A stretch of DNA of 64,000 nt from Siniperca chuatsi (taxonomy: Eukaryota > Chordata > Actinopteri > Centrarchiformes > Sinipercidae). The DNA lies in contig NC_058064.1 in the NCBI RefSeq assembly GCF_020085105.1, forward strand, positions 14,181,001 through 14,245,000. Direction: 5' to 3'. Shown here piece by piece: positions 13,291 to 31,735 of this stretch. Position 1 is the first letter of the stretch. Every line of letters starts with the position of its first letter. The notes beneath the pieces were generated by a model that was not told the origin of the DNA, searched no databases, and worked only from the letters and a program-made list of their open reading frames with translations. A program made the position numbers and the translations under genes.

Positions 13291-16200
13291 GTGCTGCTTT
13301 AAAACTATGGAAAGTATGCAGGGCCATCTACACTGAGCACGGCCCACTAGAACAATCCTCATCCTTCTGATATGGTCTGATGGTCACTGTAAAAGCCAGG
13401 GACACTGATACTAGAGGAAAACAGGCAATGAATGATGGGGCTTAGTGACAGATTAAACCCTACCTGCTTCTTCACAGAGAGGAGAACAGCCAACACACTC
13501 AGGGCTCTCTTTAGCGTTTTTTCTTCTCGTTCACATGCCTTTCCCTTCTTATCTGCCACTGAATGGAGTGCCAAGACTGCAGGCTTCACAAGTCATTCAA
13601 GGACAAAGCTTTCATGAGGCTTCTGGTTTTCTCATAAGCAAAACAATTTTAAATAACTCAAACGTTCAATTCATTGAGTCCCCATGAAATATCATTGATA
13701 AATTGTAGGTTATTTGAATATATAGAGATTTTTTGAAACTAGGTCAGCTACAGGTATATGGTTTCCCCGAAAATGCTAATTAAAATTCCTATTATTATAT
13801 TATTCTCAACTAATCTAACTGTAGTGTATGTCACACACACACAGTTTTGTTGCCCATGTAGACCAAACTAGGGCACAGTTTGGAACCAAAAGGCCTGATG
13901 ATCACATCCATTAACTGTGGTCAAATGACCTCCAGATCAGCGTTACCATTGATCAGATCATTTAAAAATCTATTGTTTCCGACTCTATATGGCTCTCAAA
14001 TCTGAGAGAAAACAAATTATGGCATACAGTATCGTTGATCCAATTATGGATCAACAATTCCATGGCTTTTACGCAAATTAAACAGCAAGCTGTATCTATT
14101 GTATGCATCCATATCCATCTGCTCCTCTATTTACTCATGCAATCATCCATCTCCATCAGTAAATGCTTTTCATCACTTTTGTTTTTACCACTCCAGCTCT
14201 GAGGAGTTCACTCCTTTCACTGGATTGAAAAAAAACAAATGGATTGTTAATGTCAGTCATTAAGCTAAATTAAATCATGAATCCTTCCATAAGCTCGATA
14301 GCAAAACCAAAGACCTTAAGATTTAACAGCAACAGAAGTCTCAAAAAATTAAGTGGTCCATTTCTGGAATTGCATGTTTGTTTATTCTTTCCTCATGAAT
14401 TGCCAAAAATAGCCCTCTCTCCCGTGGGGAAGGTATAATTACATCAAAAGACACACAGACAGGGGTGGTGCTGGTCTATTTCTGAATAAACCCATTATGG
14501 GGTCAATGATCTATGTTTAATTAAGAGTGTGAAGCAATTCTTCATTAGTTATTAGGCTGGATTTGGATTAATTTTTTTCCCTTCTTGATAAAAGTTCTAG
14601 ATCACAGGATGCTGGCAAAAAAATAATGTACAAAGTGAGGAAATGCATTGCTTAAAGCTGCTCTTATCAATATTTTTATATTAACAACAGAGCAAATGAC
14701 TGATGTGTAATGAGAAAGGTGTCGCTCGTAGTGATGAGCCCACAGATAAATATCACTCAACTCTGCGGTTTCGCTCATATCTACGGAACGTTTAAGCCTC
14801 TTTCAGGTTATTGTTTTGGTTTGACTGCCTACAACTTTACTGTTTTGTTTCACTGTAAACGCTATCATCAGCATCGTTTCCAGCTGGGGCAGGCAGCAAA
14901 AAAGCACTGGTAAAGCCACTGTACACTATCTGCTCAACACCAAACAGCAGACAAAGTTAGCAACTAGCAAGTGAAAATAGTAGAGCATCTAGCTGCTAAA
15001 AAGAGCAAGATATTGCCCTCATAAGTTGGTGGAAACCAAAACAGAGCTAAAAAGAGAGCAAATATTGGACTTTCATTCATCAAGTCCATTTATCTGACCT
15101 TGATAGCAAAACAATAACATATGGTGCATTTAGCAAACTCCACCATGAACCCTACTGAGTATGTTTTTTGTGAGATCTGTCTGTTCCTACAGGACTGGTA
15201 TATTACTGGTTTGCAATATCATTGTTTCACGATGTGCATTGTAAAGCAATGTACTCTACTGATGGTATACCAAAGTTTGTCAATTTCATATCATGGACTT
15301 TTATTTATCTCATTTAGAATATACATATAAGGCAGGGTGTATATATCTATTTCCCAGCCCCAAGGTGTTTCAGGCCTCAACAGCTATCACCTCTGTCTGC
15401 CTGGGGTTGGTGGTTTGTCCTGACTAATAGGAAGCAGGGCAGACAGATGGGTGTGTGGGGGTTCATTTCAGGCTTTGTGAGGGACATTTAGTGAGGCAGC
15501 ACTTTTTGAGCACAATGTTGGCCCTTTGTTCGCATGCAGTGCTTGAGTATGGAGCTGCATTCCTCATCATGCTGCATAGCCAGTTCAGTGTTAATGTCCA
15601 CTACTGTCTACTGATCCTCATGTAAACTCAATACTGTGGGCTAGTGGGCGCGCACACACACACACACATCCACTGGCTTGGTGCTCACTTACTTGTTCAA
15701 CAGTAACTAAACCAAGGGGTTTAAAATTTCACACCATGCTTCTTGTGGTCACACAGGTTCCAGGAAAAGTGAGTGAGGCTGCTTTTCCCTTCATTCTGTT
15801 CACATCACTGTTCCAAGAACCTGAGCCTTGTAAAAAGCCTTTTGATGGAAAGATGTGTAACTCAATGAGCTCTGCACGCTCAGTGATAGCAAGCTGTGAT
15901 GACAGGGCAGGAAATGAATTTCAACCGGGGAGTTACAGATGCAGATATGTGTGGGTGGTTACACTCAGGAACAGGGAAGCACAAACACAGAAATTCATAC
16001 ACAAGAGCTAGCAGGTCAAGTACAGGTGGGGTTTTTTATTTTTTCAATACCACAGATGACAGCTACACTACCCTAATGTCAAGGTAACCCTAATTAATTA
16101 TTGTTTTGAAATGTCACAAAAGGTCTGCTATGATCATTACAAGAGCTACTGGCCCAAAAAGACATTTCTCTGACATTTAGGAAATTGCATTAACATTTGA

Positions 16201-18125
16201 ACATGGGTTTATTTCAACAGAATTAATTAAAGCTAATATAATATTTTTGCTTAATATTGACTTGACATCTCAGCAAGGGTACAGCTCAACACTCAGTGGT
16301 ACTCCAACACACACATACAAGTGTGTGTGTTCATGCATGTACATCAGCACTGACAACACACAGATATAGCTGGTAGTACTTCCAGCATACTTCACCAAAT
16401 TACACAATAAAAGCAGCCACTTTTATCACACAAGGCACAGGCTACATCTGGCTGTAGGTTTTTTTCTACAGTTTTGTTTTACAAATCCCCATTTAAAATC
16501 TATAGCATTTAGCTAGCTTATTAACCATATGTATTTACATGTTTTTATTACTATACAGTTATACTGACAAATGTGATTGCAATAAATATTTGTTATTTTA
16601 AAAAATATTTTTCCTAAGAATTGTGAGATCAAGAGAAAATTATGATCTCAAATCTTGTGCGAGAAAATTGTGATTTTCCCCCATCCAATCATGCAGCGCT
16701 TCAGCGGAGTAGTTGCTAGAACATCTCGTGTGGACAGTGATGAAGTGATCACTATCTGGCAACCTGAGGGTGAGAGAAACTCAAACTGGTGTAAAGTACC
16801 GACAGTCTGTTTCCTGAGTTGGCCTTTGTGGCAAGGGTGAACGTGGTTAGGGAGGTGTGATCTCACACATGCTTTTGCTGAGTGGTGCTGAGATTTAATG
16901 AACACAATGGGACTGTGAGAAAGCTAGACTATCGGGGCTCAAAAACAAAACAATAAAAAAAAAAAAAACAGCAGAGGAAGTGGTGTCCTGGGGTGGGTGT
17001 AGTTTGCAACTCAGACAGAGGAGTACATACTGAGTTCTGGTTTATTTTAAGTAGTCTGTCAATCCACTTTCTGACGGTTACCAAGTATTAAGACATGAGG
17101 CAAACAGGACACGCAGAAACAGAGATGAGACGAAGCAAAAATAAAAGTCTTGTGACATTGTAATTTGAGGAAGAGGAGAGTGAGAGCACCAAAGAAAGCT
17201 CAGATAAATCAGGGTTTCACTCATAGGTCATTCAAAACAGCAATAAACCTCGGCTAAGTGCACCGAGGGCAAAGCTGGCCAAATATACACCCTCTATGAG
17301 TGGCAGAGGCAGCTAAGACATGCCAAATTACACAACAGCACCACTGACTTCTGATAATTTATTTTGAGACACATTTCTTGTTCTGCTGCCTGGTAAGTTT
17401 ACCCATGCATAAATACTTAAACCTATAAGTATGGCCTATAATCCGGTATCTACAGCATTTAATGTAGGCCTATGTAATAGGAATGCATATTTTGAGCAAT
17501 TTCTCCATTAATCATTAACATCCAAGATATGTACTCAAACAAACATGTAAAAACTCCATCCACACCCCACCCCAATTTCTCAACACACCCCTAATCAAGC
17601 ATGCAAAATATCATTAGCAAGTGTATCATATGCAGGCCTGGCTGGGGCTCTCCTCCAAGCCTTATGATTGGGTTTTCTCTTTCTCAGATAGCCCCCCCGA
17701 TCAGGCCAGGGACTTCACCACCTGCTTATTAAGGCAAACCTGCATCCTCTCTCTTCCCCATCTCTGCTGTATGCTTCACACCCCCTGGTACATGGTCCAT
17801 CCATCGTCTTCCCAGGTGACCCTGCCAGTGACCTCTGACAATGATCAAACTTACTTGCTGTCCTCCATGATGACTCAATAACTGATGAAAGCTCTTGTCA
17901 GCACAACAAGCAGCACAGCAGTGTTAAATCTAATACAGGGCTGCACAGAGATTGCAAGGGGCTTTAAGGCAAACTCCTGTCACTCGGTTTTCAAAACAAT
18001 ATTAATGTTGAACAAGGCCTTCTCCAAGCTGGCAATGACATCAATATGATAGAAATTCTGTAATTTATGTTGGGTCTGCTGTGAACGACTATGCTAGTCT
18101 ACAAAAAATTAAAAATAGTGTTTTA

Positions 18126-18175
18126 CATAAATTAAAGGTAAGGGTATATTCATAAATTAAAGGTAAGGGTATATT
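18126..18175. repeat. Perfect 25-base tandem duplication
   Basis: The 25-base unit at 18126-18150, containing AAATTAAAGGTAAGGGTATA, is repeated exactly at 18151-18175. The identity suggests a recent event in the ahcyl2 intron. Confidence 0.95.
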
Positions 18176-18500
18176 AAAATTCTAAACAGTATTATATTTG
18201 AGGAGGAGGATTTAAGTGGGTCAGGTCAATGTTATGTTCACCCTACTTTTGAGACTAAGTGTTTTCTTCAGCATCAAATATGGTGAACAATTTTTACATC
18301 AATTCCCTTCCCAGTGTGTACAGTAGGTCATTAAATACCATGTTTTAACCCCCACCCTTTTGATTCGTCCATCACAAATGTATTGTTTGGAAAGATGACA
18401 TGATAGTGAGAAACCTACTGTCAGTTTGTCCAACTGCAATGCTTTCACCAAAACACTGACATCCACAAGTTAGGGGTTAGAGTTTGGGATTGAATTAGGA

Positions 18501-18582
18501 CAGTCCAACAGCCACACATAAACCAGGCAGTCCGTTTTTCCTTTGAGCTCAACATCCATTCAAAAAGGGGTGGAAGACTGAG
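18501..18582. repeat. 82-base direct repeat, copy 1
   Basis: This matches 20656-20737 at about 79 of 82 positions (differences near the ACCAGGCAG, TCCGTTTTT and GGGGTGG blocks). It starts CAGTCCAACAGCCACACATA. The flanks on both sides are unrelated, so the boundaries are sharp. Confidence 0.9.
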
Positions 18583-20655
18583 GGACGACTGGATTTGGAT
18601 CCAATGCTCCCTTTCTCTCCCTCTCTTTCTCAGGGCATTTCTCCAGCTTCACATCATGGTTCCACATTCCCCCTGTCAACACACAGTAAAGGGATGTGTG
18701 CATGTGTGTTTGTATGCCTTAAAAGATTCTGTCTAATGTGGTAAAGTGGCAGCTGGCAGTATACTCCAAATGAATATCCCATTTGGGGCGTTTTTATGTT
18801 GTTGCCACAGACAGCGCAGCTGGCAAATGCTAGTATAATCATTGTAACTCCACATGTGTGGTTTTTTTTGTGTATATCTATTGGCCTTCCATCCACAATA
18901 AGATGGCGTTTGCACCACTAAACACTTGTCTCTAAGATGTATACATAAAAATAAAAAAAAAGACACTTGTGTTGTAGTGTGAACAGGGGAAACTTTTCTA
19001 AAATTGTGACATATGTCAACCTCTCACAAAGATGGTCTAATTACATCTTCCTAGCTGCAATGTTAAAAAGCTTGTACCTTTCTGTTGCTCTCTGCTCTGA
19101 TGTAAACAAATATAGCCAATCATACTGTTGATTACTATAAGGCCAAAGCTACACGTGTTCTTGTACAAGAGGGGACTGATTTCATTCAGGTGATTTACGG
19201 GCATACCAAAATTCATTTGTTAAAGATAATTAATAAGTAGAATTAGGTTATGACAACATTGACTCCAAGAGGACAGGATCCCCTGGGGAAGTGCATGTGA
19301 TTACCACTGCACACGCACTCACAGACACATACAGACCAGCTCAGTCTCAGAGGTGACTCACAAATGAGAGGCCATAGGGGGAAAGAAAGTTGCATGTTCT
19401 CCTTTGTAGCCCAGGACAAGGGCAGATGAAGATGCTCAGTGACCTCGCATGAACATGACAATGCTGACAATCCACAGAGCAGTGACTCCTTATCCTTTTC
19501 TAAATAACTCTGTATAGTCGTGAGAATGTGAATTAAACTAATGAGCAAACTGGCTACAGAACTAACTACACAACGAGGCCTCCTGTTAGGTTAATCAATT
19601 TCTTATTAGCCATTTACCTTCAGCTTCAATAGGTTCAACAAGTCATATCTGCTTGCCTTGACTTGACTTGGCTAGCTCAGACAAAGAAAGTTATAAACAA
19701 AATGTCATCAATACATATTTCATTTGGGCAATACAAAATGCAATACATAATAGGTTCCCAAAAAGGCTTTCAATGGTCCAATAAAGCAGAGAAGTGCAAC
19801 TGATTAAAGTACAGAATTAGACTGGAGTAAGCGGAGCATTGCATTAAACCCCAAATGTCCTTTTGAATGGAAAACATCTTCCACGTAGTTCTCTTCCCAA
19901 GTAGAGCAGCCACAGGTCACTGTAAGCCTGTTTACCAGTGAGCACTACCAGGAACACCAGCTTAGTGGGTGACATAACATTACATCAGAGAACGATGACC
20001 TCACTAACACACTGTTCTCTGGAGTCATTCAAAAATATCATGGTGTGCATGCTTTCCTAAAACCTGTTAGGTAGTTCAGTCATTGCCAAATGTCAAACAT
20101 CAGGGGAGAATTGTTTAAGTCAGCACCATGATGGCTTACAAGGTGAAAAGTTGTGTGTTTGGTCAGTGTACCCACCAGGTAAACCATCTTCTTCAAATAA
20201 GGCCTCAGTACAACCAATCAGGCAGGTGACTGTCATGGCAATCAGAAAATCTGACCCTACTGACCCAATATTACACTAAAACAAGGCTTATCCAATAGCC
20301 ACCAACAGTGGCCATGCTAGCAACTAATCCTGCTGCCAGCAAAGCTCTTTGCCAGTTTCCTTCTCTTCCCAGCTGGAGGTATCACCCTGGACTTCCCAGA
20401 AGCCAGAGATATTCGTGCCATGCCATGTGGGTTAAAATGAAACTCATCACTGGCTCAAAAAGCTTACATCTGGGCCCACCTACAACAGAGAGCTGGCCTT
20501 TTAATCCCCTCAAGCTAGCCAGTCATCCAGTCAGTCAACACTGCTGCCTGCCTGCATACTTGCATTATCAGCCCCACTGCTTCACTTACCCTTTACTGCA
20601 CTGGGCAAGCAGAATTCAGCAGATGCGCAAGGGCAGGCTGTGGTCGTATCTATAA

Positions 20656-20737
20656 CAGTCCAACAGCCACACATAAACCGGGCAGTCCATTTTTCCTTTG
20701 AGCTCAACATCCATTCAAAAAGGGGTTGAAGACTGAG
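20656..20737. repeat. 82-base direct repeat, copy 2
   Basis: Second copy of the 18501-18582 sequence, 2155 bases away in the same orientation, with about three substitutions. No inverted terminal repeats and no poly(A) tail are visible at its edges. Confidence 0.9.
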
Positions 20738-21170
20738 TGATCTTTAAATAGGTTTGGAGGCAACCTTCTGTCCCAGTGAATATACACTAAACTGGTTGAT
20801 CAAACAAATGCAGTGACAACAGAGTATTTAAATGAATATAATGGACGGATTTCTGCCCCAATGTAGTAAGCAGTAAGCTTTAGTAATGAATAATGGACAC
20901 TGTGTCTATTATCCATTACTCAGGATTACTGGTCTCTGCATTATATGAATTTAAAAAAATAACTTGGACTAAAAATTCAGAGATGATGATGATACCTGTA
21001 GTACAGTTTCTCTTTACATTAACATCTCTTTCAATTAAAATGGACTGCAAGCTTTTGTTGACATGGAGAATATCCCACACATCACTTATTATTCATTTAA
21101 ATGCAGTGATAAAAGAATGCAAGCATCATAAGAAGATCACTGTTCTGATTAGAAATAGAGTGACTATATT

Positions 21171-21665
21171 AGGGGTGTAAGAAAATATCCATACACTTGA
21201 GTATTGTGATACTCAGTCGATTCTCAAAAACACTGTCGGTTTTCAATTAATAGTTTCCATGCAAAGATTTGTGGCAGTGTTGTAATATATTTTCAGCCAT
21301 CTGACTCTTCTACTCTAAAGTAACAACGTAAACTAAGACAGGAAGAAATAAGCACATATCTTTTCCTTTGCACAAAAAGTAGTTCTATGATGTTGGATGT
21401 TACAGGACTGAGATAAATACAAATGCAGATCCCACTGTTCTGATTGCTCCAAAAATTGGATTTAAAATTGCAATATTATAATCGCCTTGCTTACAGTATC
21501 ACAATATATTGAATCGTAACCCCTGTATCGTGATACATATCGTATTGCCAGATTCTTGCCAATACATATATAAAGAATATCGGCCGATATATGGATAACG
21601 GATTTTGTTTTTACTCCCTAATATCGGTATCAGCCCCAAAAATTCAGTATCGGTCGAGCTCTAGT
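21171..21665. mobile_element. Two adjacent MITE-like fragments rich in ATATCG/GATAC motifs
   Basis: The first piece starts AGGGGTGTAAGAAAATATCC, contains GAGTATTGTGATACT and ends around AATCGTAACCCCTGTATCGT (about 21171-21580). A second piece with ATCGGCCGATATATGG and AATATCGGTATCAGCCCC follows (to about 21665). Both resemble abundant fish hAT-type nonautonomous elements from memory. The exact boundaries are unclear. Confidence 0.5.
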
Positions 21666-23436
21666 TGTCAATGCCAGACTACCCAGAAACTACTTTCTTT
21701 ATTTCAAGAGATACTAAATGATAAAACACCCAATCATGATATTTTCACTAAATAAAATTAACATATAGCATTTTGGAAATTAACTCTCTGTACCATGGTC
21801 CTGTATGCGAACTTGGTCTCCTCAATAATCCAGATGTAGCTGTTGCTGCCCGGGACGTCTGGTATTGGGTTGCCCCCCAAATGTGGTTCAGCGTGTGGGC
21901 CCAGTGCTCCTGACTGATCGTTTACGTCTTTATGTCCACTTGCTGTGACAGTCTAATGTCACGGGGGAGAACAAACTGACCAGCACACTCAGTTACGCCC
22001 ATTTCAAAACCAATTTTTTTTAGCACTGGGCTTGTTAAGACCACATGCCTGCAGGAAGTCAATAAATCAGAGTCTTGCCATACACATATCTTAAATCAAT
22101 TCCTGAATCTGACCACCACTGATAAAGTGCACTAGAGTGACCACTATAAATCACTGTTAACTGTTAATAATAACTGAGGAATTGAGCTGGAAGCCTCCTC
22201 AAAGGATTCCTTATCAACTTTCCTTGAACATTGCCCTTCATATCCACTTCTGTCCTAATCAAGACTTTGTGAGATAACATGCATTTAGGGCACAACTGCA
22301 GCCAAGCAGTTTTTGGATCCTTGTACAAGACAAAGACAAGCTAAGTCAGTCTGACCTCTGAATTAGGCCACAAGGGCTAGGTATAGTATAAATATAGGTG
22401 TTCTAAAGGCTAAATCAGGCTTGAGAAAACTAGATGACAGGAGTGCCCTGGGGTCACAGATTACTGACTGTTATGTTTGCATTAGATCACACACTTTGGG
22501 TGGTACTGCATCAGTCAAACTAAACTTACCATGGCATGTATTTTACGCAGTGAACTGTGAATATCTTTAATATACTAACCTAAGGTCAAGCAAGGAGCAA
22601 AGATCATTTAAAATTCCTAGCAGATGCAAAAAGTTAAAGCAGTCTGTCACCTTGGGACATACACCAGCACAAATAATGTGTTTTCTACTTTACAGTATCT
22701 AAATCATCTAGCTGCTTAAAAAAAAAGTTTGCCAAATAAGATTAGCAATGCTCTTACTGAAAACAACCATACAAACAACCACACGTTTATAACTTGCTAG
22801 TACCCTGCTGCAATAGGGTACCACGTGTCCTAAAACTGGAAGTTACTAGTTAAATTGTCTATTTTTCTTTTTGTTGACCATGCAAAAATGGCAACTATTA
22901 AAGGAAATGTGCAAAGACTGCAACTTTAGCTTTCATTTAAGGGACAGACCGTGCTTGTCTTAACAGCATCATATTCTGTATTTTGTTGCGCATGATAATG
23001 GTAAGCCAAACATCCACAAACTAACAAAAATAAGCGTGAGCTATGTTTTTTTAAAAGGGGACTAGCAAAGCATTTTCCTTCTCAAACACCCAATCTCAAC
23101 TAAACTTGTGAGGACAGTTGGATACTTTTATCCAACTACTGAGTCTTTAGGACACTTCATGCCCTAAAGATTCAGCTATGTCAGCCTAAATGAAATGGGT
23201 ACACCTATTTTTAAAAAGTGTTTAGCCCTTATTACACCCTCCACAGTGTTATTAGCACCGTAGACCATTATTAAACGCGTTAACTGACACAGCTGAATCA
23301 GCTTTGGGACCCGCTAGCCTGTTAGCATCGTCACACAATGCAAGCTTTCCCAGAGAGCTTTCATTGCGGCGAGGTGCTTAGTGGTGGTCCAATAACATCG
23401 AGGATATAGCAGCTATGGAGAAAAATGTTGTCTCAC

Positions 23437-23776
23437 TCGCCTTTTTCATCCGCGGTGCTTCGGCAACTGTACCGTCACGGTTGACAAAAGCCTCTCCGCC
23501 GTTCTGCTGCGGGTCCGACCGCTTCATAGCCGACGCTTGCGGCATCTTCGTGGGGTTCGGGGTGAGCAAACCCAGGCTGCCTTCCCCGGCTTTCGCGGAG
23601 GGCTCCGCTGTAGGGGAAGCAGCGGCAGAGGAACCGGCCTCGTGCGGGTCGTTTCTGGCGAGGATCTTGCCCTCCGAGGTCGGTGTCATCGGGGAACCAG
23701 CCGGCAAGTCTTTGCCGATGGGGACGTCTTTGAGTTCGACCTCTGCCATTTTCGCTGCCACAACCTGGACTGACAT
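23437..23776 (-). CDS. ahcyl2: S-adenosylhomocysteine hydrolase-like protein 2, first coding exon (partial gene)
   Basis: The AHCYL proteins (AHCYL1 is IRBIT; AHCYL2 is long-IRBIT) are catalytically divergent S-adenosylhomocysteine hydrolase relatives. They bind IP3 receptors and ion transporters through a regulatory N-terminal extension. Only the N-terminal exon is here, about 112 residues, starting MSVQVVAAKMAEVELKDVP and carrying KMPQASAMKRSDPQQ, a GGEAFVNRDGTVAEAPR stretch and a terminal MKK. These align well with my recollection of human AHCYL2 (MSVQVV start, VPQASAMKRSDP and DGTVTEAPR blocks). The middle is a divergent Ala/Ser/Pro-rich linker. An in-frame upstream ATG at 23809 would add 11 residues; I chose 23776 because it matches the human start. 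The hydrolase domain lies off the left edge. The exon end is ambiguous: a GT donor follows 23437 (shown), while a GC donor follows 23441 and would end exactly on MKK. Confidence 0.9.
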
Positions 23777-23849
23777 CGCTGCAGTTTCACAAAGTCCTTT
23801 TTCCAACACAAATAGCGAGTCGAGCGGATGTGAGCGGAGGAGCTACGAT

Positions 23850-24100
23850 GACCAAATGCATTGTGGTTCTTGTAGTTCCTCTAAGTATCTAAAAAAAAAA
23901 ATTCGTTCACAGGCCACCTTCAATACCAATGATGGGCACACGACTAACATTTTACAAAACGTTAGTCAACATGGGGAAAGACAATAAAACCATTGACATA
24001 TGCATTTCATTTAGCTGGAAAGCTGTCCTAATCGCCAAAACGACGACATTTCCCAGTAGGAAAAGCGACACTGCACAATGCATTATGGGAGATGACGTTT
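23850..24100 (-). promoter_or_regulatory. ahcyl2: Probable ahcyl2 promoter with two ZNF143/THAP11-like motifs
   Basis: TGCATTGTGGTTCTTGTAGT at 23857-23876 matches the composite ZNF143/THAP11 site (TGCATTCTGGGAATTGTAGT as I recall it) at 16 of 20 positions. TGCATTATGGGAGATGACGT at 24079-24098 matches at 15 of 20 and contains a CRE half-site TGACGT. They lie about 80 and 300 bases upstream of the ahcyl2 start codon, next to a GC-rich first exon. The function is inferred. Confidence 0.55.
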
Positions 24101-24605
24101 GTAATAAAAGAGGACAACACTAAACTACAAAACAAACGCGATTTATGCTAGATAATGCTGTTTGTCCAAATGGCAATCACGTCTAAAATGTATGCATGGT
24201 TTTCTCAAATTAGGCAGTCATTTTCTTAATTATGTGCTTAATTTTCAAAAGTAATATCACCAGGACCACTTGTAATATTACATTATGAAGAGCATGCTGC
24301 TACATAACGAATTTACCAGCAGAACAGTTTGTCCTTAACCAATGTCGACACAAAATTATTTTAATAATACTTCAAATTGTCAGTCAGCCTCAAGTCATTC
24401 ACCGGACGCTGCTGCACAAGATACTGCATCACATTACAGTGCTCATGCGGTGTATATGCAGTATGCCATATGAGATAATGGGACCAGAGCAAAGTCAAAT
24501 CATAAAGAACTACATTGCCACCAAGTGGATGTAGTCAATAATACCAAGTGCCATTAGGTGCAGGGAAATGAACGCGCTTCAGCTGTCTCTTTTTAATATC
24601 TCAAT

Positions 24606-25364
24606 TTTATTCTCAACTCTCACGTGACATTTGTAAAATGGCATTATTGAAAACAAGCAAACGTATAAAGTTTGAAATATAACGAATGACTGACACAAGA
24701 AGTCAGGACAAATTGTCTTCAGATCTCATTTGTAAAAGACACTATATTCAGAAAAAGACTTTGGTGATTCAAATGCTTTTAATTTGTTTTCCGTCACATA
24801 TCAAAAGAATTAACACTATAGGCTACATAGTTATATGTTGCATTGCAGCCTAAAACTAGCTTTGCAAATACAGAACACTTCAATACAATTTTTTGTGTAT
24901 TGCTTCCGTTTTCACAAGTCCAATTTCTGTAGGTGACTTCAAGCATGTCAGGAACATGCCTACTGGCGCAGACAGTCATTCAACTGCAGAACATAAAACA
25001 GCACACATTCTGTTTTTGCATTCATGCTAAATGGGTCTGAGCCCTTTACCATCCACCAGATAAATGTGAGGTATATTATTTACAAGGCTGCCATGCTGGT
25101 ACATTCTCAAAATACAAAATCAGAAAACCAAACAATGTTAAAAAAATACAGCTCTGCAGTGTATCATAAGCACACTGTGGTGTAACATAAATGTGTTCTT
25201 AAAATGACAATACAGAATGTAATGCCAATTTGTACACCAAAATTCAGAAAATGTCAAAAAAACTTTTTCGATGTGCCCCTGCAAGGGCAGTCCTTAAGTT
25301 GAGGTGGTATTCCAAAAAGTGTGGCCACACAGCATTGTGGGGAAAAAAAATCCACTTGCACGCA
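24606..25364 (-). terminator. tmem209: tmem209 3' untranslated region and candidate poly(A) signal
   Basis: On the minus strand, an AATAAA hexamer at 24611-24606 is the candidate cleavage signal, about 750 bases after the tmem209 stop codon. The interval between holds no other gene. I cannot see the cleavage site itself, and other weaker signals are possible. Confidence 0.45.
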
Positions 25365-31371
<6,007 letters not shown>

Positions 31372-31653
31372 TTACAGAACATCACTATCCTTTAGCGAGA
31401 CGTCAAATAAGACTGTGAGGCATGACAAGTGTACATGATGTACTATTAGAAACGTTACAGAACTGTTAGCCGACCTGCTAGCTAAACGGTTAGCTAAAGT
31501 TAGCTAGCTTACACACTGCAGAATTAGCAAGGAAAGTCTAGTTTCAGTGTAAATTTCTTTTCATGGTGTACAACCAATAAAACAGCATTTTATACCAAAA
31601 GCGATACAACCAAAATTCAAATACATCGCGTAGGAAATATAGATAATTCATAC

Positions 31654-31735
31654 CACGCTAAAGTGAATGGCAACCGCGGCGCTGCATATTTTGTATTTTA
31701 ACCGGAAGCTACAATGCGTACTTCCGCTCGTAGTA
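31654..31735 (-). promoter_or_regulatory. tmem209: tmem209 5' noncoding exon and core promoter
   Basis: A GT donor (GTATGA) just below 31654 is consistent with a noncoding first exon spliced to the exon beginning at 31263. Upstream are two ETS-type motifs, CCGGAAG at 31702-31708 (plus) and GCGGAAG on the minus strand at 31721-31727, and a CTACAATGCG element similar to half of a ZNF143 site. The presumed 5' UTR holds a 9-codon upstream ORF (MQRRGCHSL) that stops before the splice site. The transcription start is not determined. Confidence 0.55.

Larger units (their letters stand above)
1..23436 (-). other. ahcyl2: Large first intron of ahcyl2
   Basis: The whole left third of the window lies downstream, on the minus strand, of the only ahcyl2 exon found. 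I looked for the next conserved exon (residues QIQFADQKQEF and the serine-rich SLSRSISQSSTDSYSS block) on the minus strand and did not see it, so this is most simply one long intron continuing past base 1. It is AT-rich and holds repeats listed separately: a broken reverse transcriptase, a TIR element with a SINE inside, MITE-like copies, a tandem duplication and an 82-base dispersed duplication. The remaining stretches (roughly 2.3-3.7, 3.9-8.7, 8.9-10.0, 11.1-12.5, 13.3-18.1, 18.6-20.6 and 21.7-23.4 kb) show only short, unconserved-looking open frames and microsatellites. Confidence 0.75.

Noticed and set aside
20308-20655. 115-residue open frame on the plus strand
   Set aside because: No similarity recognised. 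It stops next to the 82-base repeat; probably chance.
1-23400. Second exon of ahcyl2 (QIQFADQKQEF block)
   Set aside because: Not seen on the minus strand, so the rest of the gene is assumed to lie left of the window.
23415-23987. 190-residue open frame on the plus strand
   Set aside because: It is antisense to ahcyl2 exon 1; its length comes from GC-rich codons of the real minus-strand frame.
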